Shown: positions 1-9,051, counted from the stretch's first letter. The stretch: 64,000 bases of DNA from DATJPR01 sp963811705 (GCA_963811705.1 CAWESL010000008.1:471110-535109), one strand, 5' to 3'. The notes: generated by a model not told the origin, from the letters alone. Made by a program: numbers and translations.

Positions 1-2425
1 CCACGTACTCACCGTCGTTCAGAGCGCCGTTCTTCAGAAGCCGGAAGTACGCCCCGGTGGGGCCATCCGGATCGCACGAGCCGGGGCCGTTTCCATCACA
101 GCCTGCACCAATCCCGCCGTGCTTGTTGCTCTGCCAGCCAATGAAATCAGAGTATTGCGCAGCCAGGCTGTTGACTTCCGGCAATGTTGCGTTGTCGTCA
201 AGCATGTCTGCCTGAAGCTGGACCCTCCCGGGCGCGATCGCGGAAACCGCTTTCACAATCTGTCCCACGACGTACCCGACGCTGTCGCCAGTGAAGTTCG
301 GAAAGTCGATACCCTTGCTCCCGGGAGGAAGAATGCTCAGCCCGAGAAAGCGATCGGGGAACGCCTGCGCAAACGAGGTTGCGATTGCAGCAAATCCGTT
401 CACCACCGCAGAATCCGAATAGCCGAGACTCTTCCACCGGGCCGTGTCGGCATCCGTGATGATCGTAGGGTAGGCCGGCCTTCCGTCCGGGCAGGTGGAT
501 GTGTCGGTGGAAACGGGGCGCGGATATCCCGACGGCAGCCGGAGTTCTTCATCATAGACGCTGAGCCCCGGGATGTGAACTAGCGTCAGCGATCCGTAAA
601 CGCCGGTTTGCTGCAGATGGGCAGACAGGGCGTACGCGGCCGCTCTCCAGAATTCCTGTATGTTCGGATTCCATGGGAGCAGAATATAGGCGCTGATCCC
701 CCTGCTGACCTCGCCTCCGATCGTCCAAACGTCAAAGAGGGGAGCACTGTTCGCCCCCGCAAGCGTGAGGAACCCGGCAGGCAATGAATGCAGATAGGTG
801 GTTGAGGATTGATAGGCGGTCTCCAGCTCGAGGGAAAACTTCTTTCCATGCGAGACGGCGATCTGCACAAGGGAATCGAGGTAGCTCCATTCCCAATTGA
901 ACTGCCCCCACGTTGTAATGTTCGGGAGGATCTTCGCGATCGGAACGAAAATCGCGTGTCCGGCGACGTCATTTTGGTAGGCCATCGAAGTCGTCAATCC
1001 TGAAGCATAGGCCTGCGCCGCTGGTCGCTCATTGCTGTTTTCATCCATGACGTAAATACCGCGAGGTCGAGGGATCCCCGATGTGTCGGCAAGAGGAGTG
1101 CGTTGAATGGACGCCTGCATGATGACTTGCGTATATGGGTTCCAGGTATCCATCGTGAAGAAGAATGTCGAGGTTCCCTTCGACACGTCCCCCGTCGTCA
1201 GGCGCGAAATGAAATACGGCCCGTAATCACCGCCGGGGTCCGACATGCGATCAGGGCCGGCAAGACTGTCACACGGAGTGGGATTTTGCGAGCTGACGGC
1301 GCGATGGATAAAGAAGCAATACCCGGCGTCTCGAGTCGGATTGAAAATCGTTTGTGGTTCGCTCCAGGGCCCCCAAGGACGCTCCGCCGTGCGCATGTAA
1401 ATGCCTCGCGGGTTTTTGGGGGTATCGTTCAGGCAATTGTAGAGCATGACCCATCGCTGGACATACGGATTCCAGTCAACCCCGAGCTCGCCCATTCCGT
1501 CAGCCACCTGCATCGTGCCGCCGGGACCTGGCAGCGAATCGTGGAAGAGCGGCACCGCGCCAGCCTCACTCGTCGTGAAGACGGGAGAACCGTCCGGATC
1601 GACAGCGTGCAAGTATTCAATTGCGGTCGAGTCGGCCATGGAACCCGCAGGTTTTCGTGCAAGGAAGACCGCACTCTTTCGATAGAGAGAATCTCCCTGG
1701 GTTCCCCAGAAATACAAATACCCATCCTGGCCGCGGCCGATTGCGGTGTTGATGAACTTCGCTCCCGGCTCGCGTGAAAAACTGTAGAGATAGTGGAAGG
1801 TGTTCGCATCGTCGTCAGACACGGCCACGACGGTTCTCGCCGGGTAACCGAGCGGCTCAGGAGGGGATGCGGTGTCTGTCGGATTGTCGGTCCCAAAGAT
1901 CACAAACATTCTTCCACCATCGCTGATCCCGGAGACTGGACTCTCGTTCGTCCGAAGATGAATCGCCGGTTGACCGAGGGCATTTAGGACGACCGGGTTT
2001 TTGTAGGCTCCAATAGAGTCGGTGATGAAGTCCAGGCGGAAGCATGGTCCCGCACTGGAATCGGACACGTACCCGATCGCATCGTTGTCAAAGTACTGGC
2101 GAGGCAAATCCGTTTGGCTGTTCGGATGGCCGTTGAATTTGTCCGTCGGGTGCGTATCCCCGAAGAGGAAAAATAACTTTCCATGATGTTCAAACGAGTA
2201 CCCATGGTCAGCGCGGACAAGTCCGTACCGTGTTTGCGTCATACTCATCGTCGGCTGATGGAATTCGAGATCGGTGTCGCCGGTGACCTGGCAGACCTTT
2301 TGGATTGAGCCCGGCACGAAGAGGACGGATCCGGAGTGTCCCGGCAGGCTGGAGTTGTCGCCGGACGAAGCTGAAGAAGGCACCACCACGAAGAGCATGG
2401 CAAGCGGAAGAAGAAGAGATTTCAT
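1..2425 (-). CDS. Secreted DUF4185-like / glycoside-hydrolase-like protein, partial at the left window edge
   Basis: The minus-strand frame is open from ATG 2423-2425 to the window edge, at least 808 codons. It has a signal peptide (MKSLLLPLAMLFVVV then SSASS) and a GGAG 7 nt before the ATG. Residues about 60-430 resemble DUF4185 five-bladed propellers related to GH43/GH32-like folds: GYSFEHHGKLFFLFGDT, NDAIGYVSD, GGRMFVIFGTDNP, and WNPYVQRWVMLYN. After about residue 480 a second domain looks like a TIM-barrel glycosidase (FNWEWSYLDSLVQIAVSHGK, then IQEFWRAAAYALSAHL). The role would be extracellular or periplasmic carbohydrate binding or hydrolysis, but no catalytic residue can be assigned. 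The C-terminus, possibly a T9SS tail, lies outside the window. Confidence 0.8.
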   Translation of the reverse strand, partial: MKSLLLPLAMLFVVVPSSASSGDNSSLPGHSGSVLFVPGSIQKVCQVTGDTDLEFHQPTMSMTQTRYGLVRADHGYSFEHHGKLFFLFGDTHPTDKFNGHPNSQTDLPRQYFDNDAIGYVSDSSAGPCFRLDFITDSIGAYKNPVVLNALGQPAIHLRTNESPVSGISDGGRMFVIFGTDNPTDTASPPEPLGYPARTVVAVSDDDANTFHYLYSFSREPGAKFINTAIGRGQDGYLYFWGTQGDSLYRKSAVFLARKPAGSMADSTAIEYLHAVDPDGSPVFTTSEAGAVPLFHDSLPGPGGTMQVADGMGELGVDWNPYVQRWVMLYNCLNDTPKNPRGIYMRTAERPWGPWSEPQTIFNPTRDAGYCFFIHRAVSSQNPTPCDSLAGPDRMSDPGGDYGPYFISRLTTGDVSKGTSTFFFTMDTWNPYTQVIMQASIQRTPLADTSGIPRPRGIYVMDENSNERPAAQAYASGLTTSMAYQNDVAGHAIFVPIAKILPNITTWGQFNWEWSYLDSLVQIAVSHGKKFSLELETAYQSSTTYLHSLPAGFLTLAGANSAPLFDVWTIGGEVSRGISAYILLPWNPNIQEFWRAAAYALSAHLQQTGVYGSLTLVHIPGLSVYDEELRLPSGYPRPVSTDTSTCPDGRPAYPTIITDADTARWKSLGYSDSAVVNGFAAIATSFAQAFPDRFLGLSILPPGSKGIDFPNFTGDSVGYVVGQIVKAVSAIAPGRVQLQADMLDDNATLPEVNSLAAQYSDFIGWQSNKHGGIGAGCDGNGPGSCDPDGPTGAYFRLLKNGALNDGEYV

Positions 2426-2992
2426 CGGGCGCTCCGGTTCTATCTATCAAATGCTCATCCCCCCCGGCGTGGTTAACGATTTTGGGAAGGAGAGAGTTCA
2501 ATTCTCCGCCCGGCATACGGTGCCTGAGCTCTGATAAAATCGTAACTGCAACCGCAAATCAGCAATAGACTTAGCGTAACAGGATACATTCCTCAGGTCC
2601 GAAACCAGGCTGCCAAAACCGCCATGTCGTTCCGACCGAAACATGGCGTCGCCCTGGTCGAACTTTTGCCCCGCGGCGGGAGTTATGCAATACCGAAGGA
2701 CAGGGTCCACGAACCACAAGGACCTCGAGGTTGTCGACGCATTCTCTGAATCTTACGACCTGTAAAGAATGGCCTTGTTCCATGCCCGCGTTGGTAAGGA
2801 ACTCAGCGTTCTCGTCAAGCGTCCTGGATACGTGGAGAAGATCTTCTCCAGGGGGAGTATTGTGGGGGTAACGTACGTCTTGGCTGATCCACAGGTGGCC
2901 GGTCAATTTCTTGCCTCCTCCCTCCGATCGAGTTTGATCGTCAGCGAAGGATTTGACTGTCAGTTCCGGAGACTCAAGAAAGGTGGACTCGA
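2426..2992. other. Intergenic stretch without a supported gene
   Basis: It separates the divergent DUF4185-like gene and doxX-like gene. Short open frames occur on both strands (for example 2571-2906 on the minus strand and 2769-3017 on the plus strand). None has a convincing ribosome site, signal peptide or recognisable motif, and the plus-strand frame overlaps the well-supported DoxX start. The promoters of both flanking genes must lie here, but I could not pick clear -35/-10 pairs. Confidence 0.4.
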
Positions 2993-3469
2993 ATGTTTAG
3001 AGTGCATGAGCGTGTAACCTCGGCTTCGGCGAGAGAGGGTCTTGCCCCGCTGCTCATCCGATTAATTGTCGGCTGCGTCTTTCTCTCAGAAGGAATTCAG
3101 AAATTCCTGTTTGCTGAAGCGCTTGGGGTGGGACGATTCAGGACGATCGGCATTCCAGCACCCGAAGTCATGGCCCCATTTGTCGGGCTCGTCGAAACTG
3201 TATGCGGGGCTCTCGTCGTCATTGGGCTCTTCACGCAACTCGCTTCGATCCCGCTGCTCATCAATATCAGTGTTGCCATCGGAACCACGAAGATTCCGAT
3301 GCTGCTGCACAAAGGCTTTTGGGCCATGGCACACGAAGCGAGAGTTGACTTTTCCATGTTCCTCGGTTCGATTTTCCTCATTATCGTCGGAGGTGGACTG
3401 TGGTCTCTCGATTCCTTCATCGCGCGCCGGCGTAGTTCGCGGGTCGAAAACGGCAAATCCACTGGGTAG
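2993..3469 (+). CDS. DoxX family integral membrane protein
   Basis: 158 residues with four predicted hydrophobic segments and the typical DoxX opening: LLIRLIVGCVFLSEGIQKFLF, then GIPAPEVMAPFVGLVETVCG and LGSIFLIIVGGG. A purine-rich ribosome site (AAAGGTGG) precedes the ATG at 2993. DoxX proteins are inner-membrane proteins associated with quinone or thiol redox processes and often sit near secreted proteins; the substrate here is unknown. It has no obvious operon partner, and the next small ORF starts 240 bp downstream. Family assignment is good, function open. Confidence 0.85.
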   Translation: MFRVHERVTSASAREGLAPLLIRLIVGCVFLSEGIQKFLFAEALGVGRFRTIGIPAPEVMAPFVGLVETVCGALVVIGLFTQLASIPLLINISVAIGTTKIPMLLHKGFWAMAHEARVDFSMFLGSIFLIIVGGGLWSLDSFIARRRSSRVENGKSTG

Positions 3470-3712
3470 CCTTCCAGTTCCGTCTGCTATGACACGTGAC
3501 CTTCGTTCGGATTTCTTTCTTCCTCTCCTGATCCCAAGAATCAGTATCCCCGGAACATTTTCTCTCGACTGTCGGTTTGAAAGCAATCCCCCCTCTTTCC
3601 ACTATCAGGCGGGGCGACAGCCAAAAGTCGGAAACGCTGCAGGAGTGATCGGGAAACCGGGCGAATCCGGAGACACCGTAGCATACCGAACACAAGACTT
3701 GATGAGAGAATC

Positions 3713-4021
3713 ATGAAAGCTGTTGCGACAATTCTCCGTTGCGCAATCTGCATCGCTGATCCTGCAGGTTTCGGACAGGAAATCCCTCCCACGCCTCGTC
3801 ACAAAGGTCGTGAGCATCGCGCGCCACATGCAAACAATGCGCTTCATCGTTCGCGCGGCAAGTTGGACGGCAGCACCGGTATGCCCTCGGGGAAACATGG
3901 CGCAGGGAAGAACTCGACGGGTGGCGGAAGCGGCTCGACGGACAGAATCACCGGCATGCCTTCCGGCAAGATTCTTCGGCATCCTCCTCGCATCAGGCAT
4001 ATTGGTGGAGGAAAAATGTGA
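3713..4021 (+). CDS. Small basic, Gly/His/Lys-rich protein with two GMPSGK repeats (hypothetical)
   Basis: 102 residues, with a short hydrophobic N-terminus that could be a weak signal peptide, then a low-complexity basic tail rich in G, K, H, R and S. The peptide TGMPSGK occurs twice about 30 residues apart, and most of its codons differ only at third positions (ACC GGT ATG CCC TCG GGG AAA against ACC GGC ATG CCT TCC GGC AAG). That pattern supports translation of this frame. The ribosome site is weak (GAGAG). It ends 8 bp before the convergent barrel gene. The composition recalls the small secreted proteins at 6688, 7086 and 14882, but the MKxxG[KN]R signature is missing. Function unknown. 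Confidence 0.5.
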   Translation: MKAVATILRCAICIADPAGFGQEIPPTPRHKGREHRAPHANNALHRSRGKLDGSTGMPSGKHGAGKNSTGGGSGSTDRITGMPSGKILRHPPRIRHIGGGKM

Positions 4022-4029
4022 TCGGCTTC

Positions 4030-5400
4030 TCAATAGAAGGTCACACTTACCGTCAGGCCGGCTGAAATGAACGCAGATGAAGAACTCGGGTCTTTGACCA
4101 GGACAGTCCTCTGGTTCAGGACATCGACGGGCAACGTCCATTCGACGACAGGAGCAATCGACCAATTGCCGACTGCCAACTCCACAGGAAGCGCGAGGCC
4201 GTACGACATGATGCTAAACACATCGTATGGCGACCCCGATACTCTCACGATTTCTTTCTTCTTCGACCGGAGGATTCTCTTCTGGAGAAGCCGCTCGCTC
4301 TGTTGCCCCCAGGTTGCTTCCGCGGTCGGACTGACCTCCAGCGTTCCGCCGAACACATTATCGCTGACAACGATGCCTGCGGAGACGCCGAGATCGATGC
4401 TGATTTCTGATCCGCCCCCGGCCGTGAAGTCGTCGAGAAGCGTCCCTTCCACATTCACAGGGTCGGTCTGGAGCCCGAGCGCGCCGCTGACTTCCTGATT
4501 TGTAACGGCCTGGGGGCGGGGGCTTGAGGCAGAATACCAAAAGTGCGTATACGCAATGGAACCGGAGAACACTGTTGAGGCGGAAAATTCGTAACCGGCA
4601 CCCAGGCTGGTGACATCAGGGGTGGACAGCGACGTCGTTACCCACCCGAGAGAACCGGCAAGATAGAGTCCGCTTGAATGGTGGTACGTTGCGGTCGGGC
4701 CGATCGACCCAGCGGAGATTCCATTGTCTCTGCCGCGATAGCTCGTGTGGCTCTCATATCCGGCATCGACTTCGAAACGCGTTGCGTGATCTTTCGTGTA
4801 GCTTGCGTAGTCCTCTTTCAGGACCTGGAGAGTGTCGTCGAGAGCTTCGGCGTTTTCCGTTGCGGCGTCGTCAATCGAAGATTCCCATGCTTCCACAATT
4901 GTCGCCATCGAGTCGCCGTAGAAGCCGGAGATGCTGTCCGCTGCTGCCCGATATGCCTCCTCGGCACTATCATAGTCTGCGGCAGTCTTGCACGTGGGGC
5001 ACGTTGCGCTGCCGGCATGGAACGTTTGAAGATCCTTTTCGAATTGGGCCAACAGTCCGGTGATCATTACCCGTGATGGAGTCCCGATCAGATTCATGGA
5101 TTGTTCCTGCCGGCGGTTGAAGAGGCGCGCATTGTTTCTCCGGGAAACATCAAGAGAATCGTGGGCTACAGAGAGGGTGGAGTCGAGTCGTTTCCGAAGG
5201 GCCCATGAGCAGGAGAGGAAGTATTCATGGCCGTGGGTCACCAGGGTCTCGACGTACTTCTTCTGATCGCGGAGAAGCGAATCCGTCGCCAATCGCAGGG
5301 TGTTGCGGAATGCTTTGTCCAGGGTGTCAGGATTCTGAGCGAAGGCAGGCGCGGGGCCGAGCAGGGAAAACGCGAGAACAGCAAGGGCAAGGAGACGCAT
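4030..5400 (-). CDS. Outer-membrane beta-barrel protein with helical N-terminal region (hypothetical)
   Basis: 456 residues with a clear signal peptide (MRLLALAVLAFSLLGPAPAFA/Q). Residues about 22-210 are helical and charged, with many Asp, Glu, Arg and Lys and a CPTC pair that could form a disulfide or bind a metal. From about residue 215 the sequence switches to alternating amphipathic strands (for example GLYLAGSLGWVTTSLS) and ends in an aromatic residue (VSVTFY), as expected for a barrel inserted by the BAM machinery. No named family was recognised. It is convergent with the small gene ending at 4021. Confidence 0.75.
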   Translation of the reverse strand: MRLLALAVLAFSLLGPAPAFAQNPDTLDKAFRNTLRLATDSLLRDQKKYVETLVTHGHEYFLSCSWALRKRLDSTLSVAHDSLDVSRRNNARLFNRRQEQSMNLIGTPSRVMITGLLAQFEKDLQTFHAGSATCPTCKTAADYDSAEEAYRAAADSISGFYGDSMATIVEAWESSIDDAATENAEALDDTLQVLKEDYASYTKDHATRFEVDAGYESHTSYRGRDNGISAGSIGPTATYHHSSGLYLAGSLGWVTTSLSTPDVTSLGAGYEFSASTVFSGSIAYTHFWYSASSPRPQAVTNQEVSGALGLQTDPVNVEGTLLDDFTAGGGSEISIDLGVSAGIVVSDNVFGGTLEVSPTAEATWGQQSERLLQKRILRSKKKEIVRVSGSPYDVFSIMSYGLALPVELAVGNWSIAPVVEWTLPVDVLNQRTVLVKDPSSSSAFISAGLTVSVTFY

Positions 5401-5614
5401 AGGAGACCTTCCGCAGCGCGTGAATGGATGCCGTCTCTCGACGAGATTGTAGTTATAATCCTGGGCATGCGGATTTAGTTCCGCGGGGAGAAATATTCTG
5501 AGGTTCTTAAACCCCGATTCTTCCAGATGATTTCACCGGAAGCTTGATGTCGCTGTGATTGCGCGAACACCTGGCGGACAAAGGGTTCCGGGAACGAGCG
5601 AAGAGGGAGGTGCC

Positions 5615-6514
5615 ATGTTCTCTGCCGCAAAAAATTGGAAGGCGCATCGGATGCTCCGGTTGTTTGCGGACCGGTGCACAGCCCACGTCAGAAATGAACG
5701 GCAACGCACAGTGGTCCGTTCCGCCGTCCTGAAGATTGCAGAGGAGAGACAATCGGGCGCCGCCCCATTGTGTCTGGATCCGCGCTTCCGGCTTCGCGTA
5801 GAGTTGGAGGATATCGAGGAACATCGCCTTGAGTACATCCTCGATCAATTCAACGGTCTTTCCTATTCCGAGGAGCTTCAATTCCCAGGGCCACTCGAAC
5901 GCAGGCTCATGGCCTGCCATCAGAATTCAGGTCTGCGATTTCATTGGAAGCGGCCCTTCCGACGGGCATCAGTCTCCATACGACTGATCGATACGACCGT
6001 CGGATTCGGAGTGTTCGCAGACCGGGACCTCGAAGAAGGAGAAGTGGTCGGCGAGTATGCTGGGTTTGTATCGATCAGCGAGTCGGTTGCCGACAGGACG
6101 TACTGTTACGAGTATCCCGCCTTGCACTACGCCGGAGAAGAGACTTCCCTTGTTGTCGATGCTGCCCGTACCGGCAACGAGACCCGATTTATCAATCACG
6201 CCCTGCCGGAAGTCGTTACGCATAGTTTCGAATTCTTCAATGGTCACTGGCGTGTACCGTTCACTGTCAATTGCGGCATCGAGAAGGACGAACAGCTCTT
6301 CATCGATTATGGGTCGGGCTATTGGGAAGGGCAATCCCGCCAACCGCTGGCGCTCTCCTCACGGGAAATTCCGCCTGATGAAGCGCCGGGTGAGGCGAAC
6401 GAGTCCGGGGCAATTCCCGACGCGCAGGCGTCTGCGTGCGAAGAAGTCCTCGCGCAACCTCATCACGAGGGGATGGGGGGACCGCAAAGCTATCAAAAAA
6501 ACATGGTTGCCTAG
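5615..6514 (+). CDS. SET-domain protein (putative protein-lysine methyltransferase)
   Basis: 299 residues from ATG 5615, chosen because GGGAGGTG lies just upstream; earlier in-frame codons lack such a site. The C-terminal half carries the SET signatures: GFGVFADRDLEEGEVVGEY (SAM-binding N-SET), NETRFINHA (NHxC-like motif, with A in place of C) and a late ELFIDYG-like motif, here QLFIDYGSGYW. The Tyr of the last motif is the expected catalytic residue. SET proteins use S-adenosylmethionine to methylate lysines; the bacterial target is unknown. The stop codon lies inside a palindromic repeat (GGTTGCCTAGGCAACC), so the last residues are encoded by that repeat. Confidence 0.85.
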   Translation: MFSAAKNWKAHRMLRLFADRCTAHVRNERQRTVVRSAVLKIAEERQSGAAPLCLDPRFRLRVELEDIEEHRLEYILDQFNGLSYSEELQFPGPLERRLMACHQNSGLRFHWKRPFRRASVSIRLIDTTVGFGVFADRDLEEGEVVGEYAGFVSISESVADRTYCYEYPALHYAGEETSLVVDAARTGNETRFINHALPEVVTHSFEFFNGHWRVPFTVNCGIEKDEQLFIDYGSGYWEGQSRQPLALSSREIPPDEAPGEANESGAIPDAQASACEEVLAQPHHEGMGGPQSYQKNMVA

Positions 6515-6650
6515 GCAACCGTCTTAATGTTCGCAATTCCTCACTTTTGAGGCCGCAAACAAAGGACGAAAAACATGGCAGGTTAGGCAACCATCTTAAT
6601 GTTGCCAAGCATCAAAAAACATGGCAGCCTCAGCAACCGCTTTTTCTTCA
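6494..6650. repeat. Cluster of three GGTTGC-type palindromic repeats
   Basis: Three 16-bp cores: 6505-6520 (GGTTGCCTAGGCAACC, a perfect palindrome), 6577-6592 (GGCAGGTTAGGCAACC) and 6623-6638 (GGCAGCCTCAGCAACC). Each is preceded by an A-run ending ACATGG and followed by a T-rich tract, as in a bidirectional terminator. The first overlaps the SET gene stop. The last lies about 50 bp before the next start. The same element recurs at 18.96-19.41 kb and 46.02-46.19 kb. Confidence 0.75.
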
Positions 6651-6687
6651 TTTCTTCATTTCCCAATCACCTGTTCAAGGAGGTATC

Positions 6688-7050
6688 ATGAAGATTCTCG
6701 GCAAGCGTTTCTGGACCTGGATGAGCGTCTGGGCGATCTCCTTCTTTGTCAGGGGCGAAATGGCGGGAGCCCGTCCGAATCCGTCGAGTCCTCAGGAGGC
6801 GACGTCGACGACAAACCAAAACAAAACCGCCAACAAGGTCACGCACAAGATTCCCACGCCCGAATTCACCCGGCACAAAGAGGGGTCGGGAAAAGCGGGA
6901 TTGGACATTAAAAAGGGGAGTGAGCATGGCAGGGTCAAGGAAGGACCGTTGGGTTACAAGTTACAGAATCCCAAGAAAGAGAGTTCGAAAACGATCAAAA
7001 TGAACACCGTGAAAACGTCCAAGTGGTCAACGCATTCGAAGCCAAAGTGA
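6688..7050 (+). CDS. Small secreted basic protein, MKxxGKR family (hypothetical)
   Basis: 120 residues from ATG 6688, which has a strong AAGGAGG ribosome site. The N-terminus MKILGKRFWTWMSVWAIS resembles an aromatic-rich signal peptide or membrane anchor ending near GEMAGA. The remaining chain is hydrophilic and very Lys/Thr/Ser-rich with no predicted fold. The N-terminus is nearly identical to that of the next gene and similar to the gene at 14882, which defines a local paralogous family that I do not recognise. It follows three palindromic repeats, so it probably has its own promoter. Possible roles such as DNA or polysaccharide binding or an envelope-associated toxin are speculation. Confidence 0.7.
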   Translation: MKILGKRFWTWMSVWAISFFVRGEMAGARPNPSSPQEATSTTNQNKTANKVTHKIPTPEFTRHKEGSGKAGLDIKKGSEHGRVKEGPLGYKLQNPKKESSKTIKMNTVKTSKWSTHSKPK

Positions 7051-7085
7051 ATTCGGGCATGGCATTCTCGATGGTGAGAGAGAGC

Positions 7086-7379
7086 ATGAAGATTATCGGA
7101 AAACGATTCTGGACATGGATGGGCGTCTGGGTTTTCGGACTCTTCGTCAAGGGGGAGGTGGTTGCGGCGTACACCCGATACAAGATCACGAAGGATGTCG
7201 TCAATGAAAAGACGAATTCACCCTTGCACGATACGCGCGGGTACAACGTGCCGCCGGATGCGATCACGGTGAAGCAGACCGGCAAGACCGGCGGCACTGC
7301 GGGACTGAGAACCGATGCGGGTTCCAAGGATCCCGTCAAACGATCATCCAAAACGCTGAAGCATCACTTTCGCAAGTAG
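7086..7379 (+). CDS. Small secreted basic protein, MKxxGKR family, tandem paralogue
   Basis: 97 residues from ATG 7086; an in-frame upstream start is possible but would precede the conserved MKIIGKRFWTWMGVWVFG segment, so the internal start is preferred. Its N-terminal 25 residues match those of the preceding gene almost position for position (GKRFWTWM, VW, F[VL] and KGE). The C-terminal part is unrelated in order but equally Lys/Thr/Gly-rich. The gap to the preceding gene is 35 bp, so the pair is likely co-transcribed after a tandem duplication. Function unknown. Confidence 0.68.
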   Translation: MKIIGKRFWTWMGVWVFGLFVKGEVVAAYTRYKITKDVVNEKTNSPLHDTRGYNVPPDAITVKQTGKTGGTAGLRTDAGSKDPVKRSSKTLKHHFRK

Positions 7380-7445
7380 CCGTAGCCTGGACATTGACGG
7401 CGCCTTCCTTCCTCACCGCCTCCGACACCCTGCGTCCGGCCTCCC

Positions 7446-8621
7446 CTATCGGCCGATGACTTCCGAGTTCGGAATGTTGATCTGGAACGTCAGTTCGTAA
7501 GCATCGACATAGTTCTTGGTCGGCTTGGTCCTCTGACCGTTCGGCAGCGTCTGTGGTTGTGTCCAGTAGACTTTCTGCACGACAAGCTTCTGAACGCCAT
7601 TCCCGAAATTCTGTGCCTTGCCAAACACCATGAACTGCGAATCCGTCAAATCGGATTCAAGTTCCTGGACAGTGTTTCCGATGATCACGACCGTTTCATC
7701 CCCCGACGGCTTCGGAAAAGTCACCGGTTGAACGCTCAGGGCCCGATCATCCCCTTCTTTCATGGCGAGCACCTCAAGAGAGCGCAAGGTCTGATTGATG
7801 TACACATTGAGCCGGAGATCCTCCGATGGCAGATAGAGAATGCCGCCATTCCCACTGGCCGGCAGCCGTTTGATCCGCTGCAGTGTCACGGAGGCCTGGT
7901 TGAATGCGGTGGTGACGACCGTATGTTTTGGGGGGAGCGAAAACAGGATCGCTCCGTCGACGTAGTTCTTCGATTGCGATCCCGGGTCGAGTCCGAGGCA
8001 CCCGCACGGGACGAGCGAAATCGTGTCCCGTCTCCCGCCTCCTCCGGGGAGCGACGCACGGAGCTTGCTGTCGACCAGGTTGGTGAGCGTGTTCGCGATG
8101 AAAAAGTTGAGGGCCTCTTCACTGAACGACGCCCCGTCGAGGTATGCGGGCTGGAGCGATGTCGTCGTGGTTAACGCTCCATGCGACGTAAACCACCCGC
8201 TGCACCGGGTGAACACGTCGATGGATTGACCGATTTGCCGGTCGAAATACGGAATGCCGTGGTACCGGATGTCGGTGACGTTGTAGGTCACGATGAAGGC
8301 ATTCCACACCTGATTTTCATTCGGAGTTGTGATGTTCTGCGTCGGCAGAAGATTGGGCTGATTCACGATCGCTGAGAAGCTGACATGCGCCGAAATCCCG
8401 GTGGAATTTGCATCGCGGGCGATGTGGGCATTGGTGCTGTCGACGCCCTGTTGGATCGCGAGGAGGACGCCGTTCACGATTGCGCTCATGACCACGGAAC
8501 GGACATCATTGGGTCTGGGTGGTGGCGGTCCCTGCGCGGGGGGCTGGGCAAATCCCGCCGCTGCGCAGAGGAAGATGCAACTGGTGACGCGGAAAACAAG
8601 AGGCTTCATGGATGGTGGCAT
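7446..8621 (-). CDS. Secreted hypothetical protein
   Basis: 391 residues. Start 8621 was chosen because AGGAGGAGC lies 4-5 nt upstream and the product then begins with a signal peptide (MPPSMKPLVFRVTSCIFLCAAAGFAQ) followed by a Pro-rich linker. The mature region is beta-rich with few charges, a CGCLG motif and repeated VYINQTL- or VVQKVYW-like strands. No known family was recognised. It is likely periplasmic or outer-membrane-associated. It converges with the small secreted genes to its left, leaving only about 65 bp between stops. Confidence 0.75.
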   Translation of the reverse strand: MPPSMKPLVFRVTSCIFLCAAAGFAQPPAQGPPPPRPNDVRSVVMSAIVNGVLLAIQQGVDSTNAHIARDANSTGISAHVSFSAIVNQPNLLPTQNITTPNENQVWNAFIVTYNVTDIRYHGIPYFDRQIGQSIDVFTRCSGWFTSHGALTTTTSLQPAYLDGASFSEEALNFFIANTLTNLVDSKLRASLPGGGGRRDTISLVPCGCLGLDPGSQSKNYVDGAILFSLPPKHTVVTTAFNQASVTLQRIKRLPASGNGGILYLPSEDLRLNVYINQTLRSLEVLAMKEGDDRALSVQPVTFPKPSGDETVVIIGNTVQELESDLTDSQFMVFGKAQNFGNGVQKLVVQKVYWTQPQTLPNGQRTKPTKNYVDAYELTFQINIPNSEVIGR

Positions 8622-8909
8622 AAAGCTCCTCCTTTCGTGAGGTTGGATCGAGGATGGCAGAACGAAAAGATACGAGTGAGAGGGAGGTAAGACGCATCGT
8701 AAACACCGGGACGGGGTAATCCGTTCCGCGGATTCGTCGATCGCTCTCCTTCCGCGCTCCTTCCTCTTGCGATCGCTCGCACGGTTGTCCCGGGACCACA
8801 GCACGACGAGCGCTCGTTGCCCGCCCTCGCCGCAGAATCCCGTAAATGAGCCCGCAGGCCGAGAACCTTACTTTTAGCATAACGCTACATTAAATTACCT
8901 AAATAACTA

Positions 8910-8937
8910 TTGACAATAAGCCGTCATGCCTTATATT
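8910..8937 (+). promoter_or_regulatory. Putative sigma70-like promoter for the P-II/porin/amt genes
   Basis: TTGACA (8910-8915), a 16-bp spacer and TATATT (8932-8937) lie in an unusually AT-rich patch (8875-8940) about 115 bp before the P-II start. I saw no sigma54 consensus (TGGCAC-N5-TTGC), which would have been expected for classical NtrC control. Confidence 0.55.
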
Positions 8938-9051
8938 GTTAGGTGCGCCTTTCAATCGCCCTAAACAAGCGAGGAAGCAGGAAGCCTGTGTGCCGGACAG
9001 CATCTCTCGTCATGGGACAGGCCCGACATCATAACCAACAAGAGGAGCGCT

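Noticed and set aside
119..583. Plus-strand frames within 119-2045
   Set aside because: They lie opposite a continuous 808-codon minus-strand frame with a signal peptide and DUF4185-like motifs, and have no motifs of their own.
2769..3017. 82-codon plus-strand frame before the DoxX gene
   Set aside because: It overlaps the well-supported DoxX start, has no ribosome site and shows no recognisable sequence.
6494..6650. CRISPR-like reading of the spaced GGTTGC repeats
   Set aside because: Only three copies, irregular spacing, no leader and no cas genes; the same core recurs singly and in pairs elsewhere with terminator-like flanks.
8880..9051. Sigma54 promoter for the P-II gene
   Set aside because: No TGGCAC-N5-TTGC match was found; the TTGACA/TATATT pair is a better fit.
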